A stretch of 38,269 bases of DNA. Origin: Treponema sp. UBA6988 (lineage in GTDB: Bacteria > Spirochaetota > Spirochaetia > Treponematales > Treponemataceae). Numbering within the stretch: the first letter of the stretch is position 1; every line of letters starts with the position of its first letter. The stretch spans positions 65,410 through 103,678 of the forward strand of contig DJYC01000011.1 in assembly GCA_002448445.1 (NCBI GenBank), in the 5' to 3' direction. Below, piece by piece: positions 31,964 to 38,269 of the stretch. The position numbers were made by a program, and so were the translations under genes. Below the pieces are notes generated by a model, which saw only the letters and a list, made by a program, of their open reading frames with translations, was not told the DNA's origin and searched no databases.

Positions 31964-34147
31964 TCAAGTGTCAATATAATCCCTGAGGCCGGAAGCCCTT
32001 CTTGGATGGCGGAGCCGTCGCAAGGCCTTTGCCTCAATCTGGCGGATTCTTTCCCTTGTAACCTCAAAATAGAGGCCAACTTCTTCCAGTGTAAGAGAAT
32101 AGCCGTCGTCCAGGCCAAATCTCATCTTAAGGACTTCCTGTTCCCTCTTTGGCAAGGTGCTCAACACGTCCTTGAGCTTCTCCTGAAGCAGCTTGTAGGA
32201 AGTCTGCATTGCGGGATTCTCAACTTCCTTGTCCTCAATAAAGTCGCCCAAAGAGCTGTCCTCTTCCTCACCGATAGGCGTCTCAAGGGAAATTGGCTCG
32301 CGAGCAACATTCTTAACCTGCTTTACGCGGCTTACTGGCCAAGAAAGCTGTTCTGCTATCTCCTCGTCAGTAGGTTCACGGCCAAGTTTCTGAACAAGCT
32401 GGCGGCTTTCCCTTACAACCTTGTTAATCTGCTCAATCATGTGGACGGGAACCCTTATGGTACGTGCCTGGTCTGAAATTGAGCGGGTAATGGCCTGGCG
32501 TATCCACCAGGTTGCATATGTTGAAAACTTGTAGCCCTTGCGGTACTCAAACTTTTCAACGGCTTTTATAAGGCCTATGTTTCCTTCCTGAATCAAATCA
32601 AAAAGCTGCAGGCCGCGGTTTGTATATTTTTTTGCGATGGAAACGACAAGACGAAGGTTTGCCTTAATCAGGCGGTTCTTAGCCTGCTCAATCATAACCT
32701 TTCCGCGGTTTATTTCCTTGGTCTTCTGCCTGATTTCGTCAACACTGTTCTCAAATTCGTATTCAAGACGGTGCTTCTTTCTTTCTATCTGCTGAATTCC
32801 GGTATAGACTTCACGAATCTTGTCGGAACTCATGCCGAGCTCCTTCTCCAGCTTTACGCTTTCGGAATGAGTTGCCAGGCGGCGTCCGATTGAACGCAGG
32901 CCTGAAAGATCCTGAATGCGAACCTGCTTCATCAGCTTTTCCTGATCGCGGTTGTAGTCAGAGATTTTCTTGTCGGCATCTATAAATTTTGCGCTAAAGC
33001 GGTCAATTTCCTCAGCCTGGATGTCTATCCTCTGTAGCTCAGGGATTATCTTGTCCCTAAGTTCAAACAAGTCGTCATTCTGGAAGATATCAAGCGTCTG
33101 GTCGTTATCGTTGAGCTTTTTCTTCAAGGCCATATACTGCTTCATTATGCTGTTCTTTTCAGAGTATATGGGCTTGAGTATATGACCGTAAAAGGTCTTG
33201 AGACGGCGCTTTTCCGCCATGATTTCATTGAGTTCCTTGCGGTTCTTGCCCTGCTCACGGTGCTCCTTATCCTTTGTAAAGGCCTTCTGGGCAATAGCAT
33301 AGAATTCAGGAACCATCAGGCCGGAATTCTTGATTACATTCTTGATTATGTTCTGGCCGTCTTCCATCTTCTTGGAATATATCTTTTCCTCGTCAGCAGT
33401 AAGAAGGCGTTCCTTGCCTATTTCGCGAAGGTAAAGGCGGATTGGGTCGTCAATGCTGGACTCCTTGTCTCCGCCCACAAGTCGGTGCTTGGCAAGTTCA
33501 TCGCCCTTTACGTCGTCATCAACAGCGATTTCTGCCGCAGAAATATCCTCGGCCTCTCCAACCCCAACTTCGGAAGCGTCCCCGTCAACATCATCGTCGT
33601 CAAGATCCTCGTCATCAAGGATATTGCCAGTCTCTTCCATAAACTGGATGTTGTTCTTGTTCAAAAGCTGAAGCACGGCCTCCATTTTTGGGGAATTCAC
33701 GAATTCCATAGTCAGGATTTCAGTAATCTCATCCCATGAAACGACCTGCTTCTTGCGGGCATATTCCAAGAGCTGCTGGACCTGCGGCTCAAGTGCCTCT
33801 TCTCCGTCTGAATCAGCATCATCGTTTACAGCATCTTTATTAAGTTCGGTTTCTTCCTCAAGCTCCTGTCCCTTGTGAGACTTTTGCCCGGACTTCTGTC
33901 CTTTCGGCTGCTTTTCACGGCTTTTGGTAGAATCTGTACCCTTTGAAGATACAGCTGCATCCTTCTTTTTAGATTTCTCTTCAGCCAAGGGCTTTTTTTC
34001 AGAATCATCTGAAGGGCTTTTCTTTGACTTTACCCCCTCTGCCTTTTTTGAGGAAGCCTTTGCAGTTGATTTTGCAGGAGTCTTTTTAGAACTTTCAACT
34101 TTTTCTTTTTTTGAAGATGTATTTTTTGAAGAGGATTTCTGATCCAT
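31964..34147 (-). CDS. rpoD: Primary sigma factor (sigma-70)
   Basis: This 727-residue protein directs RNA polymerase to housekeeping promoters. Region 1.1-like helices (about 128-180, VQQLLEYARKKQVVSWDEIT) are followed by region 1.2 (DPIRLYLREIG), region 2 with the core-binding and -10 helices (ANLRLVVSIAKKYTNRGLQL and KFSTYATWWIRQAI), region 3 and region 4 with the helix-turn-helix LTLEEVGLYFEVTRERIRQIEAKALRRLR. The first ~95 residues are an unusual Lys/Ser-rich tail, then an acidic stretch, making the protein longer than E. coli RpoD (613). AAGGT lies eight bases before the ATG. It follows dnaG by 31 bases. Confidence 0.97.
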   Translation of the reverse strand: MDQKSSSKNTSSKKEKVESSKKTPAKSTAKASSKKAEGVKSKKSPSDDSEKKPLAEEKSKKKDAAVSSKGTDSTKSREKQPKGQKSGQKSHKGQELEEETELNKDAVNDDADSDGEEALEPQVQQLLEYARKKQVVSWDEITEILTMEFVNSPKMEAVLQLLNKNNIQFMEETGNILDDEDLDDDDVDGDASEVGVGEAEDISAAEIAVDDDVKGDELAKHRLVGGDKESSIDDPIRLYLREIGKERLLTADEEKIYSKKMEDGQNIIKNVIKNSGLMVPEFYAIAQKAFTKDKEHREQGKNRKELNEIMAEKRRLKTFYGHILKPIYSEKNSIMKQYMALKKKLNDNDQTLDIFQNDDLFELRDKIIPELQRIDIQAEEIDRFSAKFIDADKKISDYNRDQEKLMKQVRIQDLSGLRSIGRRLATHSESVKLEKELGMSSDKIREVYTGIQQIERKKHRLEYEFENSVDEIRQKTKEINRGKVMIEQAKNRLIKANLRLVVSIAKKYTNRGLQLFDLIQEGNIGLIKAVEKFEYRKGYKFSTYATWWIRQAITRSISDQARTIRVPVHMIEQINKVVRESRQLVQKLGREPTDEEIAEQLSWPVSRVKQVKNVAREPISLETPIGEEEDSSLGDFIEDKEVENPAMQTSYKLLQEKLKDVLSTLPKREQEVLKMRFGLDDGYSLTLEEVGLYFEVTRERIRQIEAKALRRLRHPRRASGLRDYIDT

Positions 34148-34178
34148 GTTTTACCTTAACTATCCTTATTAAAAGATA

Positions 34179-35987
34179 TTATCTTTTTAACGATACTATC
34201 TGCTTATCCAATTCCATTTTTTCGGCAAGAAGCTGCTTAAGCAAATCCATGTCGTTAGGCAGGGTACTCCGCTCAAGTTCCCGTATTCTGACTACGAGAA
34301 CGCTTCTCTTGTGCTCAAGGGAATTCTTTTTTAGCAACCGTATGCTGTCCGTGACTGATTTTTCGACCTTTTCCGATGTAAATTCATTTGCCGATTGAAT
34401 AATCAGGCTCCTAAGACTGTCGTCGCCACACCTGTTCAGTATACTGCTTACCGAAAACGAACCGCTACTTAAACATTCCTCCATAACGGAAAACAATTTT
34501 ATAGCCCAAGGGTCTTCAAGGTCTTGAACCGAGATTTCATCACGCATCTTCTGGAAAAGGCTGGCATCGTCAGTTACGGCTGTTAAGACAGCACGCAGTT
34601 CGGCATTAAGTTTTATTGTAGGAAACTCTGCCCTGTTCTCCTGCACCGTATTCACATTTCTTTTAAAGCGTTGTGAAAGTTGCTCCCGGTTGTAAAAGTC
34701 CTTTCTGGCGGCCTCCTGGTCTATATCGTATGTCTGGCACAATTGTTCGAGACACGCGTTTTTCTGCACGTCTGACTGCAAAGCGTCTATGTACGCAAAG
34801 AAGACAAGGGAAGCTTTCGCTTTTCCTTCAGGGTTGTCTTTGGGGTAGACTTCTTGCAGTTTAGATAACAGATAATCATTATCTAATATAGCGCAATCCA
34901 CCTGCTTTGTCAAGTATTCCTTGCCAAAATTCAGCATAATTTCAGCAGGATCTTTCCCACCGTCAAGCCTTATGATTTTTACCGTAAGCGAATGTCGGCG
35001 GCACATCAATATGGCCTTTTTGGTGGCATTCTGACCGGCACCGTCGCTGTCAAAGGAAAGGTAAACCGTATCAACGAAAGGCTTAACAAGGGCAACCTGC
35101 TCTTCCGTAAGGGCTGTTCCCAGTGGTGCAACCGCATAATTTATTCCGCACTGGTGGTAGGCAATGCAGTCCATGTAGCCCTCGCAAAGAATCACCTTTT
35201 TATTTTCGCGGATGGCCTGCTTTGCAAAGTTAAAGGCGTAAAGAGTATTTCCTTTTTTATACTGAATCAAATCGCCCGAATTAAGGTACTTGGGGGACTT
35301 GTCCTTGTCACCGCGCAAAAAACGGCCTCCCATGGCAACAACATCACCCTTGCGGTCAAATATGGGGAACATTAGCCTGTCGGAAAAAAAGGCAACCTCA
35401 GGGTACTTTTTGCTAAAAAGCCCGGAATTGTTAAGGAATTCAGCGCTGTAATTCTTCTTTTCAAGAAAAGAACGAAGCCACTTCCTGTCCGCAGGAGAAT
35501 AGCCAATTTTAAATTTTTCCAGCGTCTCATTGGTGAGGCCACGCTTTGTTATGTAGTCACGGGCAAAACGGCCTGCCTCCGTTTCCATAAGCATGTAATG
35601 GAATGTCGTGGCAACGCGGGAATACAAATCGATGTACTCGTTCCTAAGCTTTGTCTTGGAATCATCCTTGTGTTCAGGGCCGCCGCCTTCCGAATAATGC
35701 AGCTCTACCCCGGCCTTCTTGGCAAGGAATTCAACGGCTTCGGGAAAGGAAAGCTTTTCCATCTCCTGAATGAACTTAAAGGCAGTACCGCTTGCGTGGC
35801 AGCCAAAGCAGTAATAAAATTTTTTGTCCGGGGAAACACTGAATGAAGGAGTCTTTTCGTTGTGGAAGGGACAGCAGCCCCACCAGTCGTTTCCCCTCTG
35901 GGTAAGAGGGACGTATTCCCCTATCAGGCGCACAATGTCCGTTCTTGAGGAGACTTCATCTATTGATTCCTGGGTTATGCTGGCCAT
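34179..35987 (-). CDS. dnaG: DNA primase
   Basis: This 602-residue primase makes RNA primers at replication forks. The N-terminal CHC2 zinc finger is seen as Cys39-x2-His42-x17-Cys60-x2-Cys63. The RNA-polymerase/TOPRIM core has VILCEGYMDCIAYHQCG and LSFDSDGAGQNATKKAI with the metal-binding acidic residues. The C-terminal helicase-interaction region (about 450-602) is divergent, as usual. Length is typical. It lies 22 bases after mltG and just before rpoD, the classic macromolecular-synthesis pairing, but without rpsU. Confidence 0.96.
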   Translation of the reverse strand: MASITQESIDEVSSRTDIVRLIGEYVPLTQRGNDWWGCCPFHNEKTPSFSVSPDKKFYYCFGCHASGTAFKFIQEMEKLSFPEAVEFLAKKAGVELHYSEGGGPEHKDDSKTKLRNEYIDLYSRVATTFHYMLMETEAGRFARDYITKRGLTNETLEKFKIGYSPADRKWLRSFLEKKNYSAEFLNNSGLFSKKYPEVAFFSDRLMFPIFDRKGDVVAMGGRFLRGDKDKSPKYLNSGDLIQYKKGNTLYAFNFAKQAIRENKKVILCEGYMDCIAYHQCGINYAVAPLGTALTEEQVALVKPFVDTVYLSFDSDGAGQNATKKAILMCRRHSLTVKIIRLDGGKDPAEIMLNFGKEYLTKQVDCAILDNDYLLSKLQEVYPKDNPEGKAKASLVFFAYIDALQSDVQKNACLEQLCQTYDIDQEAARKDFYNREQLSQRFKRNVNTVQENRAEFPTIKLNAELRAVLTAVTDDASLFQKMRDEISVQDLEDPWAIKLFSVMEECLSSGSFSVSSILNRCGDDSLRSLIIQSANEFTSEKVEKSVTDSIRLLKKNSLEHKRSVLVVRIRELERSTLPNDMDLLKQLLAEKMELDKQIVSLKR

Positions 35988-36009
35988 TAGTCTTTTAGCC
36001 CTGCACAGC

Positions 36010-37089
36010 CTATCTTTTTGTGTAGAGAACCTGAGCCGCTTTGTTGTGCTCGCTCAAGGTACGGCTGAACGTGTGGGTTCCCTTGTCAGGATCGTTAAGC
36101 ACAAAGTAGAAGTATTCATTTTGCTCTGGAGAGGCAGCTGCAGAAAGGGAAACAGTTCCCGGGTTTGAAATTGGTCCAGGAGGCAGCCCCGCATACTTGT
36201 ATGTATTATAAGGACTGTCTATCTCCAAATCAGCATAAAAAATTCTCTTGGGATGGGGCTTGTGCTGAATTTCTGTAATCACGTACTCAACGGTGGCACA
36301 GGATTCAAGGCCTATGTCGTTCTTGAGGCGGTTTGTAAACACACCAGCAATAGAAGGAGCCTCGGATGCAACCCGGTATTCCCTTTCCACAATGGAAGCA
36401 AGCGTTATGATTTTAAATACCTCGTCAGCGGTCTTTCCCTCAAAACCGCTTATGGAAGCTGTCTTTTCAAAGAAATTGTCCGCCATCTGGCAAAGAATTC
36501 CGTCAGCATCCATCTCCTTGTTAAAGTAGTATGTGTCCGGGAACAGGTAGCCTTCAAACGAAGATGCAGGAATGCTGTATTTCTTAAGAAGCTCGGCAGA
36601 ATGGCTAGAAGCAAGGAATTCATCCTTCGTGCAAATTCCGCTCTGGGCAACAAGGGCAGCCGTCTTTGTAAGTGTCAACCCCTCCGGTATGCTCACAACA
36701 GCGTACTCGGGAGTACCGGTCTGAACCAGCTCATAAATCTCCCTAAGCGGCATGGTATTTTTTACGGTATATGTTCCGCTCCTAAGATTAAAGGCCTTTT
36801 CCCTGTCAAAAGCATTGAACCTTGCCGCATAATAAAAGGCCTTTGCAGACCGTATCATTCCTTTTTCCTTAAGCTCGGAAGCAACATGGCTTACGCTGGT
36901 ACCGGAATGAATCTTAAGTTCACATGAAACCTCTTCCCTTGGATTGCGGGTTACAGGCCCAGTTGAATAAATGCAAACGGAAACAAGGGCAAGCAGAACC
37001 AGTGCCACAGCCGCAAAAAGCCAGCACAAAATTATAACTGCAAGCGGAACTTTTTTTTGTAATGATGATTTTTTTTCTTTATTTTTCAT
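36010..37089 (-). CDS. mltG: Endolytic murein transglycosylase MltG (YceG-like)
   Basis: This 359-residue protein has one N-terminal membrane helix (AVIILCWLFAAVALVLLALVS) and an extracytoplasmic YceG domain. It cuts nascent glycan strands and is thought to set their length. Family motifs are IPEGLTLTKTA, FEGYLFPDTYYF, the catalytic-Glu segment LASIVEREYR, and the C-terminal SPYNTYKYAGLPPGPISNPG. Length is normal. It sits 21 bases after the MBL-fold gene and 22 before dnaG. Confidence 0.95.
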   Translation of the reverse strand: MKNKEKKSSLQKKVPLAVIILCWLFAAVALVLLALVSVCIYSTGPVTRNPREEVSCELKIHSGTSVSHVASELKEKGMIRSAKAFYYAARFNAFDREKAFNLRSGTYTVKNTMPLREIYELVQTGTPEYAVVSIPEGLTLTKTAALVAQSGICTKDEFLASSHSAELLKKYSIPASSFEGYLFPDTYYFNKEMDADGILCQMADNFFEKTASISGFEGKTADEVFKIITLASIVEREYRVASEAPSIAGVFTNRLKNDIGLESCATVEYVITEIQHKPHPKRIFYADLEIDSPYNTYKYAGLPPGPISNPGTVSLSAAASPEQNEYFYFVLNDPDKGTHTFSRTLSEHNKAAQVLYTKR

Positions 37090-37110
37090 TTTTTTTACTG
37101 AATCCTAACG

Positions 37111-38055
37111 TTAGATTTCTATTTCCTGCCCTTCCACCGCCAGATAAATCTCCAGCTGATTGGAGGATGAATATTCCTCATACCAGCGCGCAGCCTGCAG
37201 GACGGAATAGATTTTCTTGTCGCTGTAGGTAGGCTCGTGATGGAAAAGATAGAGCTTCTTTACATTCCATGTGTTTGCAAAGTCAACCGCATAGCAGAAT
37301 ATGTTGTGCCCCCAGTTCGCCTTTGCAATGGCCTCGTCACCGGTGTACTGGCTGTCCAGGATAAGAACGTCGGCATTTTCAAAGAAATGGTTCTTGGCAA
37401 TGTTCTTGTCGTAGTCAGACGGCTCCAGCTCAACGTCCGTGGCATATATGAATTTCTTTCCGTTTTCCTCGAATGAATAAGAATAGGAATTTCCCGGATG
37501 TTTCATCTTTTTAGTGTTGATTTTTATACCGCCAATCTCAAAAGGCTCACCCTCTTTTATGAGATGAAAGCGGAACTGCTTGCCAACCTTTTCCCATTCA
37601 CCGTTCCGCGGAAAGTAAGGCAGACAGTTCTGGTTTGCAAGAATACGTTCTGCAGCAGGAAATGTCGAATAGAAATCAATTGTTGCATTCGGATTGAAAA
37701 TGGGGCCAAAAAAAGGAATTCCCTGAATATGATCCCAGTGGAAGTGCGACATAAGGATATTGTAGTGATTGTCTGGAGAAGGCGTTCCGTTTACTGCAAA
37801 TTCGCGAAGTCCAGAACCGCAGTCCAATATGAATCTTGTACCGTTATTTGCCGTAAGTTCAACACAGGCCGTATTTCCGCCAACAGTGCCAAAGAGCCAA
37901 GGCGGAAGGGATGCAAGGAAACGGGTTCTGCTGTCTTCGTCCTGAATGTCTTTTGGTGTTATGCGCTCAACAACTGCAGCAATCTTAGCCTGAACCTGCT
38001 CCGAAGTTATGGGTGTAGGTAAGGAGCCTCTGACCCCCCAAAAATGAACGTTCAC
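37111..38055 (-). CDS. MBL-fold metallohydrolase
   Basis: This 314-residue metallo-beta-lactamase-fold enzyme has the zinc motif HFHWDHIQGIP (HxHxDH), an upstream Asp in FILDCGSGLREF, a later His in MKHPGNSYSY, the metal-bridging Asp in YATDVEL or ILDSQYTGDE, and HHEPTYSD near the C-terminus. The overall pattern resembles cyclic phosphodiesterase / RNase Z-like MBL proteins; substrate unknown. The start is GTG with a GGGGA site eight to nine bases upstream. It begins the mltG-dnaG-rpoD block, with a promoter about 70 bases upstream. Confidence 0.86.
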   Translation of the reverse strand: MNVHFWGVRGSLPTPITSEQVQAKIAAVVERITPKDIQDEDSRTRFLASLPPWLFGTVGGNTACVELTANNGTRFILDCGSGLREFAVNGTPSPDNHYNILMSHFHWDHIQGIPFFGPIFNPNATIDFYSTFPAAERILANQNCLPYFPRNGEWEKVGKQFRFHLIKEGEPFEIGGIKINTKKMKHPGNSYSYSFEENGKKFIYATDVELEPSDYDKNIAKNHFFENADVLILDSQYTGDEAIAKANWGHNIFCYAVDFANTWNVKKLYLFHHEPTYSDKKIYSVLQAARWYEEYSSSNQLEIYLAVEGQEIEI

Positions 38056-38121
38056 TATAAAATCCCCACTATTTGCCTTTCACGTTTTAGTTATGCGTAG
38101 TTAATTCCCCGCTATCCTAAT

Positions 38122-38150
38122 ATATTAAACCATTAAGGTATTTTTAGCAA
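38122..38150 (-). promoter_or_regulatory. Promoter for the MBL-mltG-dnaG-rpoD block
   Basis: On the - strand TTGCTA (38145-38150) and TAATAT (38122-38127) are separated by 17 bases, about 70 bases before the GTG start of the MBL-fold gene. Confidence 0.5.
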
Positions 38151-38170
38151 CCTAAAACAATATTTTTTGC

Positions 38171-38213
38171 ACAAAAAAAAAGCCGCAGGGTTTGCTTTTA
38201 ACCTGCGGTTTCT
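38171..38213 (-). terminator. Intrinsic terminator after the partial tRNA
   Basis: On the - strand CCGCAGG pairs with CCTGCGG (one unpaired base, loop rich in A) and is followed by nine T residues. It ends the tRNA transcript that enters from the right edge of the window. Confidence 0.85.
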
Positions 38214-38226
38214 ACATCTTAACTGA

Positions 38227-38269
38227 TGGGGAGTGAAGGATTCGAACCTACGAAGGACGAGCCAACAGA
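38227..38269 (-). tRNA. Partial tRNA, long variable arm (Tyr-like), cut by window edge
   Basis: Only the 3' part is present: the 3' strand of an anticodon stem, a variable arm of about 13 bases, T-arm GTAGG-TTCGAAT-CCTTC, acceptor strand ACTCCCC and discriminator A; CCA is not encoded. The TCTGTTGGC start and the variable arm best fit tRNA-Tyr, but Ser is possible because the anticodon lies outside the window. The T-stem has a T-T mismatch at 50-64. Confidence 0.7.

Noticed and set aside
38227..38269. Firm assignment of the edge tRNA to Tyr
   Set aside because: The anticodon is outside the window, so identity stays provisional.

Overview
The window looks like chromosomal backbone of a spirochaete, most likely a Treponema (gut, rumen or oral type). 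This is an inference from the mix of genes: a Lys/Ser-rich sigma-70, a PilZ protein with an N-terminal membrane anchor, lipoproteins with relaxed lipoboxes, and a dnaG-rpoD / rnpB / mreBCD-pbp2-rodA block. It rests on recognising protein families by eye; no database search was run. Most of the window is dense, well-conserved housekeeping DNA.

Layout. 1-276: dispersed repeat, a palindrome and a near-consensus promoter. 277-1565 (+): rpmF, acpP and rnc, with a strong terminator hairpin between acpP and rnc. 1566-4382: dCMP deaminase (-), tRNA-Gly (-), thrC (-), and about 350 bases of hairpin-rich intergenic repeat. 4383-5090 (-): CPBP membrane protease, divergent from a long (+) block at 5136-12982: PilZ protein, exported alpha-helical-repeat protein, short ComEC, RsmA, YggS, a membrane protein and two pseudouridine synthases. 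12969-14481: an AT-rich YD-repeat lipoprotein gene, a tandem array of about 83-base units, and tRNA-Leu (all -). 14540-15936 (-): zinc-ribbon membrane protein and a secreted protein of unknown function, divergent from mfd (+, 15984-19667). 19668-20119: no gene, one dispersed repeat.

The rest (20120-38055) is read leftward. From its 5' end: MBL-fold hydrolase, mltG, dnaG, rpoD, zinc-ribbon coiled-coil protein, rnpB, TPR membrane protein, mreB, mreC, mreD, PBP2 (mrdA), rodA, a radical-SAM/DUF2344 protein and a lipoprotein. From mreC to the lipoprotein every gene start overlaps the preceding stop, which suggests a translationally coupled elongasome operon. A terminator and the 3' part of a long-variable-arm tRNA (Tyr-like) close the window.

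The most unusual structure is the array at 13901-14397 behind tRNA-Leu(CAG). Six units each carry a copy of the tRNA's last 9-11 bases, an intrinsic-terminator hairpin and a second GC-rich hairpin. Stem sequences differ between units while pairing is mostly kept, and the unit farthest from the tRNA is the most decayed. It abuts a gene of foreign-looking composition. Other points of interest are a tRNA-Gly with C instead of U at position 33, a cluster of competing hairpins between thrC and the CPBP gene, and an uncharacterised radical-SAM protein coupled to rodA.
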